From: Salinimicrobium sp. TH3
Lineage (GTDB): Bacteria > Bacteroidota > Bacteroidia > Flavobacteriales > Flavobacteriaceae
Reading direction: 5' to 3'
NCBI RefSeq assembly: GCF_026676115.1
Contig: NZ_JAPONB010000002.1
Location: forward strand, 1-64,000
DNA length: 64,000 nt
Part shown: piece by piece, positions 17,333 to 25,236 of the stretch
How the letters are laid out: each line of letters starts with the position of its first letter
Position numbering within the stretch: position 1 is the stretch's first letter
The notes under the pieces: model-generated
What the model was told of the DNA's origin: nothing
The model's input: only the letters and a program-made list of their open reading frames with translations
Database searches by the model: none
Translations under genes and position numbers: made by a program

Positions 17333-17812
17333 CTACTCTGCCTTAATAACCACCGGCATTCTAAAGGTAGTTTTCACCGGAATACCACGTTTAGTGGCCG
17401 GATAGATCTTTGGCAGGGAATCAACACTTTGAGAAAGCCAGGTCCTAATCCCGGGCAGCTGGTCCAGCACCAGAGAGTCTATTTCCATGGAGTCTATGGC
17501 CGGCGTACCTTTTTCCGATATTTTTAAGTAGAGGTAAAGGGTATCATCCAAAGCTTCGGTCACAACGGGTTGTTTAGCTTCGAGCCTGGAATAGAAGTAT
17601 TGTGCGACTTTATTGCCAAAACAGGCTTTTGCGGCTTCAACTTCCATAATATTCCGGCATTCTTCAAAAGCCGGATATTGATCTACTTCATGCCAGTTAA
17701 AATCACTAGTCTCTTCTGAAAGTATTTCTTCCGAAGATATCTTTCGCGTCTGAAACTCCTCACAGGAGACAAACAGAAAAGCCAACAGCAGTAAGAATAG
17801 AATTTTCTTCAT
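17333..17812 (-). CDS. Lipoprotein with TonB C-terminal-like domain
   Basis: The 159-residue protein has a lipobox (LLAFLFVSC, Cys about 17). The mature part has YPAFEECRN ... ACFGNKVAQYFY and ends KTTFRMPVVI, which mirrors the TonB-like tail of the M56 protein at 18.2-19.5 kb (FPGCEEL ... PITFQI). It is probably a periplasm-facing lipoprotein that binds a partner through this fold. A TonB energising role is unlikely, as no membrane anchor helix or Pro-rich arm is present. Confidence 0.65.
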   Translation of the reverse strand: MKKILFLLLLAFLFVSCEEFQTRKISSEEILSEETSDFNWHEVDQYPAFEECRNIMEVEAAKACFGNKVAQYFYSRLEAKQPVVTEALDDTLYLYLKISEKGTPAIDSMEIDSLVLDQLPGIRTWLSQSVDSLPKIYPATKRGIPVKTTFRMPVVIKAE

Positions 17813-18163
17813 TCGGGACAGAAACTTTTCAAAAATAGTGAATTTAAGGGGTTTGAGGAAAAGTTTTCTACCGTGGATATGACATAATTAAGTCATTATG
17901 ATCTTAAACTAATTTAGGACAGCGCTAACGAAATTAATTAAAGATCTGTCATGGTCTTTCAAGAAATTAATTTTCTCCCTCTCGTTTTATTTCTCTTTCC
18001 CTCAAAGAATAAATTTTGATGCCAAAGACTTTCAGAAATCCACAAATTTTTCGAAATAATTTCCTAATGCCTAAGGGTTTTCGGCAATAGATAAAGCCGA
18101 AGGCTGAGCTTCGGCTTTGGTGGCTGAAAATAACATTAAATAAAATGAATTTTTATTTTAGTT
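17813..18163. other. Intergenic region with palindrome and terminator
   Basis: No supported gene. It contains TGACATAATTAAGTCA (17880-17895), an inverted repeat upstream of the minus-strand lipoprotein that may be a regulatory site, and a clean terminator hairpin AAAGCCGAAG-N6-CTTCGGCTTT (18093-18118) that ends the minus-strand M56 transcript. Confidence 0.6.
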
Positions 18164-19534
18164 TTAATTCTTATCTTCTTCATTCCCCTCTTCTTTAGGT
18201 TCAGGCTCGGCAATCTGGAAGGTAATAGGAAGAGAATAAAGTACCGCCACCTCTTTTCCTCCATGAATGGCCGGTTCCATATCTGGTAAATCGTTCACTA
18301 CTCTTTCAGCCTCTGCACCCAGATCTGGATGTGGTGCTCTTGATCTTACCTCGATAACCTCTCCTTTTTTCGAAACCTTAAATTGAACGTAAATCCTGTG
18401 GATACCAGTTAATCCTAATTCTTTCCCCAAGCCTACATTGAAATTTTTATTGACATGCATATTAATGTTCCTGGTCATACATTCTTTTTGTTCCTCCATT
18501 GTTTTCAATTCTTCGCACCCCGGAAAAAGGGGAATCTGTTCAACCACGGCAAATGGAATGGGTAAGCTAGGATCAAGGTTCTTTTGTCCTTCTGTAACCA
18601 CTACCGAAGAAGGAGTTGATGGTGGCTGCGGAGTTTCCGGGGCTGTAACTTCTTTATTCGGGGCTTGTGTCGAACTACAGGAAACATAAGTCAGCATTAC
18701 TGCCATAAGTGGCAGAATGATTAAAAACTTGAATTTTGACGTCGATCTTGATTTGTTTTTTTGCAACATAACTATTCGTTTTTTGATGATTGAATGATTA
18801 AAAAATTGATTGACAAATGAAATATCTTCGGTATTAAAAGCTGAATTGAGGAGCTGCTGGAAATAATCCTGTTTTTTGACATTTTTGACTACCCCGGCAT
18901 CAGCAATATATTCATGTATGGCTGAAATTTTTGATTGATAGATGTAGATAAGCGGATTGAACCAGAAAATGATCTTCAAAAATTCAAACAGTAAAAGATC
19001 CAGTGTATGGTTTTGTTCCACATGAACTAATTCGTGAGAAAGTATCTGTTCCCGCTCTTTTTCTGAAAGTTCGGCTCCCAGAAAGATGGTCTTGTAAAAC
19101 GTACAGGCAATTTTTGATTGAGGCACCTCCACGATCTTTATGCCGTGGTTTTGCCGGACTGGTTTATGAGAAAAAAGCTGCTTTAAAACTCTGAACTTAT
19201 TGAAGAAAATACCGAGGCTAAAAATAAATCCGCCGCTGTAGGCAAGTAGCCACCAATTGATGGTTTGTACAGCTTCAGGAGTTTCAGAATTTAAGGTTAC
19301 AGGTGATTCACTGCTTGCACCTATTAATACTTCCGGCAGTATCACAAAATTTTCCGCAGGAATTGCAGCCTGCAGGAATGGTATCTTTAGCAATGGTAAA
19401 AGCATTGCCAGTACCGGAGTTATCAAAAGATAAGCACGATTATAATTGAAAAAGGTCTCTTTCTTTAGAAACAGCTCGAAACCTATTAAAAATAAGAGCT
19501 GAAAAGCGACAACCTGTATAAGGTAGTGTAACAT
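18164..19534 (-). CDS. M56 family (BlaR1-like) membrane metallopeptidase with TonB-like tail
   Basis: The 456-residue protein has hydrophobic segments near the N-terminus (about 5-20, 33-50, 92-110), a zinc protease domain with HELVHVEQNH and HEYIADAG, and a further span at about 270-290. Its periplasmic tail ends in a TonB C-terminal-type domain (FPGCEELKTMEEQKEC to LPITFQI). It lies 2 bp after the upstream BlaI-like stop. Compared with the pair at 2.3-4.1 kb the protease is conserved but the sensor tail differs, suggesting a different signal. Confidence 0.87.
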   Translation of the reverse strand: MLHYLIQVVAFQLLFLIGFELFLKKETFFNYNRAYLLITPVLAMLLPLLKIPFLQAAIPAENFVILPEVLIGASSESPVTLNSETPEAVQTINWWLLAYSGGFIFSLGIFFNKFRVLKQLFSHKPVRQNHGIKIVEVPQSKIACTFYKTIFLGAELSEKEREQILSHELVHVEQNHTLDLLLFEFLKIIFWFNPLIYIYQSKISAIHEYIADAGVVKNVKKQDYFQQLLNSAFNTEDISFVNQFFNHSIIKKRIVMLQKNKSRSTSKFKFLIILPLMAVMLTYVSCSSTQAPNKEVTAPETPQPPSTPSSVVVTEGQKNLDPSLPIPFAVVEQIPLFPGCEELKTMEEQKECMTRNINMHVNKNFNVGLGKELGLTGIHRIYVQFKVSKKGEVIEVRSRAPHPDLGAEAERVVNDLPDMEPAIHGGKEVAVLYSLPITFQIAEPEPKEEGNEEDKN

Positions 19535-19536
19535 AA

Positions 19537-19896
19537 CTATTGCTTTTTGTTGATCTCCTTAAGGATTGATTCCAATTCTTTGGTGTCCATTTTATTCTCT
19601 TTCATAAAGAAGGAAACCATACTTTTAAAGGAGCCGTTAAAGTATCCATCAATGAGTTTATTCATACTTTGATTAGTATAGGTCTCCTTATCTACCAGCG
19701 GAAAATAGATATATCCTTTTCCCTTTTTGCGATGGTCTACGAACTTTTTGCTTTCCAGGATGCGAACTATAGTGGAAACTGTATTATAAGCAGGTTTCGG
19801 CTCCTTCATCTCCTCTATTATTAGGGCGACGTTGGCTTCCTTTAAATTCCAAAGGATCTGCATGATCTCTTCTTCGGCTTTGGTCAATTGCTTCAT
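19537..19896 (-). CDS. BlaI/MecI family transcriptional repressor
   Basis: The 119-residue winged-helix repressor is a paralogue of the one at 2281-2646 (LTKAEEEIMQILWNL, NTVSTIVRILESKKFV, FMKENKMDTKELESILKEI). It is co-transcribed with the M56 gene and probably cleaved when that protease is activated. Two identical-half-site palindromes lie just upstream of its start, consistent with autorepression. Confidence 0.9.
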   Translation of the reverse strand: MKQLTKAEEEIMQILWNLKEANVALIIEEMKEPKPAYNTVSTIVRILESKKFVDHRKKGKGYIYFPLVDKETYTNQSMNKLIDGYFNGSFKSMVSFFMKENKMDTKELESILKEINKKQ

Positions 19897-19924
19897 AATT
19901 CTTTCTTTGTTATCGCTAATATAT

Positions 19925-19958
19925 AACTAATTATTTAGTTTGAACTAATCTTTTAGTT
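19925..19958 (-). promoter_or_regulatory. Twin palindromic operator of the second blaI/M56 pair
   Basis: Two 16-bp palindromes, AACTAATTATTTAGTT (19925-19940) and AACTAATCTTTTAGTT (19943-19958), share half-site AACTAA and are set 18 bp apart, about 30 bp upstream of the repressor start. Their half-site differs from the TACA-N2-TGTA core of the first pair. Confidence 0.65.
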
Positions 19959-20004
19959 GTTTTTTATGTCTGCTCTTTCTCTATCTTAGCCAAAAATTAG
20001 TTTT

Positions 20005-20502
20005 ATGGATCTTATTCTTATAGTACTTGCAGGCATTCTTATGCTGGTAGGAATTCTTGGAAGTTTTCTCCCGATGTTACCCGGTATCCCGGTTAGCTGG
20101 GCGGGTTTACTATTATTGCATCTAACATCTGCCATACCCATGGATTACGCTTACCTGGGGATTACTTTAATAATAACCATCATTATTTTTGCACTTCAAT
20201 ATGCCATACCGGCTTTGGGCACAAAATATCTTGGAGGCAGTAAACAGGGAATGATGGGAGCGACAATAGGTCTATTTGCGGGAATTTTTATCCCTATCCC
20301 CTTTGCTATTCTTATTGCTCCATTTGCTGGCGCCTGTATTGGAGAGATCCTGAACAAGGCCGATTCAAAAACCGCCCTCAAGGCAGCATCGGGTTCATTT
20401 ATAGGGTTACTGGCATCTACATTTATGGAGTTTGTGGTAACTGCAATTTTTCTTCTGCTTTATATTTATAAAGTATGGGAGTTCAGGACAGTGCTCCTTT
20501 AA
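20005..20502 (+). CDS. DUF456 family membrane protein
   Basis: The 165-residue protein has four to five hydrophobic segments with glycine/proline-rich loops. LVGILGSFLPMLPGIPVSWAG and GTKYLGGSKQGMMGATIGLFAG match DUF456. The function is unknown. It is divergent from the second blaI gene (108 bp apart), so the twin operator could influence it too. Confidence 0.8.
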   Translation: MDLILIVLAGILMLVGILGSFLPMLPGIPVSWAGLLLLHLTSAIPMDYAYLGITLIITIIIFALQYAIPALGTKYLGGSKQGMMGATIGLFAGIFIPIPFAILIAPFAGACIGEILNKADSKTALKAASGSFIGLLASTFMEFVVTAIFLLLYIYKVWEFRTVLL

Positions 20503-20607
20503 ATTGTGAATCAAGGGATAACTTATTTTCATATCTTTGCCCCTGTTTAAAAAATTGATTTCCTTTTAAAATCCCCGGTTGCTCCGCTACTTTGATTTAC
20601 TTATTAT

Positions 20608-21003
20608 ATGAACTTAGACCTTGTTGTTATTGATGACGATGCAGTCGTCCTATTCCTGCACAAGGTGCTTATCAAAAAAAGTAAGTTTCCTTCAAATGTT
20701 TTGGATTTTCTCCATGCACAGGAAGCCCTGGAGTTTTTAAGCCATCATCCCTCTTCAAAGCAACTCTTAATACTGCTGGATATTAATATGCCACAATGCA
20801 ACGGCTGGGAATTCCTTAAGCAAGTGGCGCATTTACCGCAAGCAGATAAAATTTATGTGGTAATGGTCACCTCCTCAATTAATGAAAGTGACCGAAAAAG
20901 GGCTGCAGAGTTTCCCCAGGTTATAGGTTTTCGTGAGAAACCCCTTTCAAAACAGGACTGTGAGGATATCTATATTAAACTTCTTCCTTTGATTATTTCT
21001 TAA
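20608..21003 (+). CDS. Single-domain response regulator
   Basis: The 131-residue CheY-like receiver has no output domain. Acidic pocket residues are in VVIDDDA, the phospho-acceptor Asp is in LLDINMP, the Thr/Ser switch is in VVMVTSS, and Lys is in REKPLSK. The cognate kinase is not adjacent. Such stand-alone receivers in Flavobacteria usually take part in phosphorelays. Confidence 0.88.
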   Translation: MNLDLVVIDDDAVVLFLHKVLIKKSKFPSNVLDFLHAQEALEFLSHHPSSKQLLILLDINMPQCNGWEFLKQVAHLPQADKIYVVMVTSSINESDRKRAAEFPQVIGFREKPLSKQDCEDIYIKLLPLIIS

Positions 21004-21137
21004 TTATTTTATCATTTCCACACGGTTTCCGCTTTAAACACTAAGTTCTCCTTAAAAGAACCCGGATTTAAGATTAATTTTAAAAAATACCCTTCTCAAA
21101 ACTTTAATTTAGGTGTATAACCAATTAAAAATCAGAT

Positions 21138-22829
21138 ATGAAGAGGTATACTTTATTATTATGTGCGTTATTCCCTTTGAATTTATTTGCTCAGGAAGGA
21201 ATGGGAGCAGCCGTCCTGCTTGAGGAGACAAATTTCTTCATCGCAGTAGTTGCGGGGGTACTACTCGCATTAGGATTTCAGTTATTATTGACGTCAATTT
21301 CTGTGGCCGGAGGAATTACCGCAGTAGGTAACATTCGCAAGAAAGGTCACAGTGATTCCACCAAAGACAGGCAAAAAGCGAAAGATCACGAAGATGACGA
21401 TAACGATGGTATGAATGTGGGTCAAAAAGTTTCCACAGGCCTTGGCGCGTGGACCATGATCACCACCTCCATCGCCCTGTTCTTTGCAAGTCTGCTGGCT
21501 GTAAAATTAGGATTTATAGGTGCAAACTTTATAGGAGCTACTCTTGGGCTGGTAATTTGGGCAGCCTTTTTTATGGTGGTCACATATCTTGAGATCAATA
21601 TGGTAACCTCTCTCGTTGGAGGACTGGCATCTACAGTTAAAAGCAGTCTTTCATCTGCAGGTTCTGTTTTTCAGAAATCAGATGCAGGAGTGGCCAAAGA
21701 TATTGCGAAAACAAAAGCGAAATCTGAAGCAAAAGAAATGCGGAAGCAGTTTGAAAAGCTTTTCTCCACACATGACGTAGACAAGAAAGTTGAGGATTAT
21801 GTCAAAGAACTTAAGCCGCAGCACATAGATATTCAAAACCTGAAAAAACAGATCAAGGATCTTTTTACCGATTTACAGGTTACAGAAAAAGCCGATTTTG
21901 ACTATCCAAATTCAGTAAAGAAATTGATTTTGGAAGAAGCCGACAAAAGTACCCTTTCCAAAGAAGATAAAGAGGCCGTTAAAAATCATGTGAACAGCAT
22001 TAAAGATATTGCTCAAAGTGATGCCTCTCCAGAGGAAAAAGCTAAGGCCGGAATTGAAGATCTAACTCCTGCCGACAGGGAGCAGATCAATAAATATCAG
22101 GATCAAATAAAAGGTGCTCTTCAAAACACCAACAAAAAAGAGTTGCAACCAGACCAACTGGAGCAAGATCTTAAGAAGATCCTTAATGAGCCCAAACAAG
22201 CTACCAATATTGCTAAAGCAAAAGCAAGTGCAATAGATAGAGAGACCCTGGTGAAACTTCTTGCCTCTCAGGACATGGATGAAAGAGAAGCAGATAAAAG
22301 AATTTCTCAGGCAGAAAAAGTTCTGAATAAGGTGCAGGCTTACTTTAGTAACGGAAAGGATAATGCACAGGCGAAAAAAGGAGAGTTGCAACAGAAAAAA
22401 GGTGATTTGCAGGCAAAAATAAAAGCCATGTTCGCAGGTGGAACAAATGATCTTAAGAGGATTTACTCAGATTTCACTGCTATTTTTCAGGATTCAGGAG
22501 CCGGTCCCGATCTAAAATATAAGCTTGAACATTATAATAAGGAAGAAATGATCATAATGATTATCGACCGCACCTCCCTTAGCCGAAGCGAAGCAGAACC
22601 TATCGCTGATAAAATTGTAAGTGCGAGAGATTCCGTTATTGAAAAGGCTTATGAGGTACAGATCAAGGTGAACGAGAAAATGGCCGAAGCCAGGGAAAAA
22701 GCTCTTATTGCAGCCGAAGAATCCAGAAAAGCAGCCGCAACCGCTGCATGGTGGCTGGTTGCTACGGGAATAGTTTCGGCCGTTGCATCGGCAGTTGGTG
22801 GTATGCTGGCACTTGAAGGAATTTTATAG
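21138..22829 (+). CDS. Large membrane protein with long helical domain, function unknown
   Basis: The 563-residue protein starts with a signal peptide (MKRYTLLLCALFPLNLFAQ), followed by membrane spans near 31-62 and 105-150 with an acidic loop between them (KDHEDDDNDG). A long Lys/Glu-rich helical region covers about 185-525, and a C-terminal span 535-560 follows. Inside the helical part similar units recur, such as IDRETLVKLLASQDMDEREADKRI and the MIIMIIDRTSLSRSEAEPIADKI block, with shorter likenesses near 255-275. No family is recognised. Three acidic lipoprotein genes follow on the same strand. Confidence 0.75.
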   Translation: MKRYTLLLCALFPLNLFAQEGMGAAVLLEETNFFIAVVAGVLLALGFQLLLTSISVAGGITAVGNIRKKGHSDSTKDRQKAKDHEDDDNDGMNVGQKVSTGLGAWTMITTSIALFFASLLAVKLGFIGANFIGATLGLVIWAAFFMVVTYLEINMVTSLVGGLASTVKSSLSSAGSVFQKSDAGVAKDIAKTKAKSEAKEMRKQFEKLFSTHDVDKKVEDYVKELKPQHIDIQNLKKQIKDLFTDLQVTEKADFDYPNSVKKLILEEADKSTLSKEDKEAVKNHVNSIKDIAQSDASPEEKAKAGIEDLTPADREQINKYQDQIKGALQNTNKKELQPDQLEQDLKKILNEPKQATNIAKAKASAIDRETLVKLLASQDMDEREADKRISQAEKVLNKVQAYFSNGKDNAQAKKGELQQKKGDLQAKIKAMFAGGTNDLKRIYSDFTAIFQDSGAGPDLKYKLEHYNKEEMIIMIIDRTSLSRSEAEPIADKIVSARDSVIEKAYEVQIKVNEKMAEAREKALIAAEESRKAAATAAWWLVATGIVSAVASAVGGMLALEGIL

Positions 22830-22901
22830 TAGCTCGAAGATATCTGCCGAAGGAAAATCCTTCCGCAGCTTTTAAACAAAGAGAATTAAAAATTAAACAT
22901 T

Positions 22902-23516
22902 ATGAAACGATTTATTTTATTATTCACATTTCTATTTACAGTAAGCAGTTCTTTCCTGGCTTGTAAAGATGCCGAAAGAGAAGCAGATGAAATAGAAGTG
23001 ATAGAAGAAGAAATTGAAACTGAAGTCTATGAAGAAGATGAAGTAATGGACGAAGGTTTTGGAGCTTATGACGCCGATGGTGATTCAATGCTCGATGAGA
23101 ATGAATTTGGAGAAGCAAATAACACCGCTTTTTCTGAGTGGGATGAAGACGACAGTTCTACTTTTGATGATGAAGAATTCTACGAATCAACATTTGGCGT
23201 GGCAGATGTCAATGATGATGATATGATAGACGAGAACGAATGGAATGAAGGTAGAAACAACTGGTATACAGATTATGCAGGTGAAGAAGATTGGGACCTG
23301 TTTGACAAAGATGAAGACGGCCTTTTAAGTAGTGACGAATGGAATGAAGGGTTTGGAGATTCCAATTGGTTTAATGACTTTGACGAGAATGATGACCGTT
23401 TTGTAGATAACAATGAATGGAATTCTGGGTTGTTCGATGACTGGGACGCCAATGACGATGGTTTTCTAGATGAAAATGAATATAACAGCTTTAGGGGAAC
23501 GACCAGGGAAATGTAA
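22902..23516 (+). CDS. Acidic lipoprotein with EF-hand-like repeats
   Basis: The 204-residue protein has a lipobox (SSFLAC, Cys about 21), a Glu-rich linker, then about six DxDxDG-like loops (DADGDSMLDENEF, DVNDDDMIDENEW, DKDEDGLLSSDEW, DANDDGFLDENEY and two weaker ones). The pattern is that of calcium-binding EF-hands, with Asp at the expected loop positions and Glu at position 12. It is probably an exported, lipid-anchored Ca2+-binding protein. It lies 72 bp after the unknown membrane protein gene. Confidence 0.8.
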   Translation: MKRFILLFTFLFTVSSSFLACKDAEREADEIEVIEEEIETEVYEEDEVMDEGFGAYDADGDSMLDENEFGEANNTAFSEWDEDDSSTFDDEEFYESTFGVADVNDDDMIDENEWNEGRNNWYTDYAGEEDWDLFDKDEDGLLSSDEWNEGFGDSNWFNDFDENDDRFVDNNEWNSGLFDDWDANDDGFLDENEYNSFRGTTREM

Positions 23517-23539
23517 TCCCTTGAGTCCCGTCAAATTAA

Positions 23540-23572
23540 TTAAAGCCATCCTTTGGGGATGGTTTTAATTTT
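23540..23572 (+). terminator. Terminator after the EF-hand lipoprotein
   Basis: Stem AAGCCATCC / GGATGGTTT with loop TTTGG, followed by a T-rich tract. Confidence 0.65.
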
Positions 23573-23711
23573 TAAAGAAGTTCTAAAAACACCATTTTCA
23601 AGGATCATTTTTACAACTTCTTTCATAAGTAATATTAAATTATTGCAAAATTATAAAAATAACGTGAACGGGTGTTATACCTTGGCTCCTTCAAATACTA
23701 AATATTGACAT

Positions 23712-23948
23712 ATGAAAATCAAAAGTTTTTTTGCATTAATGGCTTTGGGAACTATTTTTTTTACTTCCTGCCGTGATACCGTTACCGAAAGAGAAGTTGT
23801 TCGTGAAACAGAGGTGGAAGTAGAAAGAGAAGAAGTCGAGGTGGAAGAGGACAATGAAGGAATCATTGAAAGAACCGGTAAAAAAGTTGACCAGGAAGTT
23901 AATGAGGAGATCAACGAAGAAATCGACAAAATAGGAGATGACAACTAA
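23712..23948 (+). CDS. Small highly acidic lipoprotein
   Basis: The 78-residue protein has a lipoprotein signal (MKIKSFFALMALGTIFFTSC, Cys about 20) and a mature part that is nearly all Glu, Val, Arg and Asp, predicted as a charged helix. It has no known domain. Its layout matches the smaller neighbour at 24064-24234, so the two may be diverged copies. Confidence 0.7.
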   Translation: MKIKSFFALMALGTIFFTSCRDTVTEREVVRETEVEVEREEVEVEEDNEGIIERTGKKVDQEVNEEINEEIDKIGDDN

Positions 23949-24063
23949 AAATTTGATTTAAAATACGGCTTTTAAGGCTGTTTTATGAAAATTTTAGCAA
24001 GCAAAATGCTTATTATGAGCAGGTTTCTATAAATTTGTTAGAACTAATCTTAAAAACACAACC

Positions 24064-24234
24064 ATGAAAAAGTTTATTTTAATCTTTTCCCTCCTGTTCA
24101 CCGTAAGCTCATCTTTCATTTCGTGTCGCGATGAGCCGGACAGAGGAGATCGAGTCGAAGAAGCTACTGACGAACTTGAAGAAAGAGGTGATGAAGTAGA
24201 GGAAGCATATGATGAGATGGACGATGATGTCTAA
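24064..24234 (+). CDS. Very small acidic lipoprotein (56 residues)
   Basis: ATG at 24064 opens 57 codons, giving a signal close to that of the EF-hand lipoprotein (MKKFILIFSLLFTVSSSFIS then Cys21) and an acidic tail (RDEPDRGDRVEEATDELEE... DDDV). The upstream AAACACAACC and a strong downstream terminator support expression. The shared signal peptide with the gene at 22.9 kb suggests duplication followed by loss of the EF-hand part. The function is unknown. Confidence 0.65.
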   Translation: MKKFILIFSLLFTVSSSFISCRDEPDRGDRVEEATDELEERGDEVEEAYDEMDDDV

Positions 24235-24298
24235 TCTTGTATTAAGGAATATCATTTAATACAACTAACCAACAACCACAGGATCTTTAGATCCTGGA

Positions 24299-24329
24299 AA
24301 ACGGCCTGAAGTTCTCAGGCCGTTTTTTT
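24299..24329. terminator. Bidirectional terminator
   Basis: Nine-bp GC-rich stem ACGGCCTGA/TCAGGCCGT with a 5-base loop and T7 on the plus side. It ends the small lipoprotein gene and overlaps the stop codon of the convergent S24 regulator. Confidence 0.9.
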
Positions 24330-25095
24330 AATGTTTAAGAGTTTTAAATTCACTTTTGAGATCCTCCATAGATTGCTGGAGCTGTTTTAGCAAACTGCTT
24401 TCTGAAGGGGCGTCGAGGTTAAAAGTAAGCTTAGAATTCACCTGCCATAACTCCTGGATATCATTTACCCTCACTTCAATTGGTAAATATTCTTCATTGA
24501 GAGATATGAGCAGGAGTTTTGAAGGATCGGGTAACTTCTGAAGTTTTTTTACAAGGACTGAATCATATAACACTACCACGTAAATCCTGTTATTGCTGGC
24601 TTCTTCAATGGTGGGAACTGCTTTTCCCAGAACCCATTCGCCCGGCCTAAAGTTTGGTAACATACTATCTCCTTCTACCTGGAAGCCCCGATGGGTCGCA
24701 TTGCGATATTCGGGCAAAGGAATATCAAAAGCCGGAAGCTGTTGGTACCATTCCACATCCTGCACGTTTTGTGGATATCCCGCCGCTGCTTTTACATTTA
24801 CCAGTACAATGTTCTCTTCCTCTGCACTATTAAGACTTACTACCTTAGGACTTATATCTCCCTTAGTCAACTGCAGGTATTTTTGATTGCTTTCCCCAAA
24901 CAACCACAAAGGATTGATCGCGAATTGCCGAAGCAGTTCGGCCACTACCTTACCAGAAAGTTTTGTGCGGCCTCTTTCAATATCGGCTGTAGAATTCTTA
25001 ATGCCCAGCAGCTGGGCAAATTCGGTTTGGGTAAAGTTATTTTCATCCCTTACCTCTTTGAACCGTTTGATTTCTTGTGATACATCTGTTCCCAT
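24328..25095 (-). CDS. XRE/HTH regulator with S24 (LexA/UmuD-like) autoprotease domain
   Basis: The 255-residue protein begins at ATG 25095 (MGTDVSQEIKRF); the frame stays open upstream, but that stretch is not family-like. Residues 5-65 form an XRE helix-turn-helix (TQTEFAQLLGIKNSTADIERGR). The S24 domain shows a probable Ala-Gly cleavage site (A105-G106), Ser144 (EGDSM) and Lys183 (VLVKK), the autoproteolysis dyad. A C-terminal helix follows. It resembles phage-type repressors, yet no phage or umuDC genes are near. It may answer DNA damage. Confidence 0.87.
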   Translation of the reverse strand: MGTDVSQEIKRFKEVRDENNFTQTEFAQLLGIKNSTADIERGRTKLSGKVVAELLRQFAINPLWLFGESNQKYLQLTKGDISPKVVSLNSAEEENIVLVNVKAAAGYPQNVQDVEWYQQLPAFDIPLPEYRNATHRGFQVEGDSMLPNFRPGEWVLGKAVPTIEEASNNRIYVVVLYDSVLVKKLQKLPDPSKLLLISLNEEYLPIEVRVNDIQELWQVNSKLTFNLDAPSESSLLKQLQQSMEDLKSEFKTLKH

Positions 25096-25236
25096 ACTAA
25101 CAAATTTAATCCTTTTTGGAAAATATCCTATTTGTGCATTGGATAAAATCCTAAAAAGTTGCGTTTTATGGTACAGCAATAAAGAAGTAACATTCTTTTA
25201 TGAAGGGAAAGAAAGAATAAGCCCTATTTTTCCGTA

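Noticed and set aside
17880-17895. TGACATAATTAAGTCA as a further FNR-type site
   Set aside because: The half-sites are spaced by eight bases between TGAC and GTCA (ten between TGA and TCA), not the six of the other sites, and there is no -7 box at 33 bp.
22936-23118. Minus-strand His/Leu-rich ORF
   Set aside because: Shadow of the Glu-rich part of the EF-hand lipoprotein; it has no independent support.
23675-23944. Minus-strand Ser/Thr/Leu-rich ORF of 89 codons
   Set aside because: It is the shadow of the acidic lipoprotein gene; the repetitive composition comes from Glu/Val codons read backwards.
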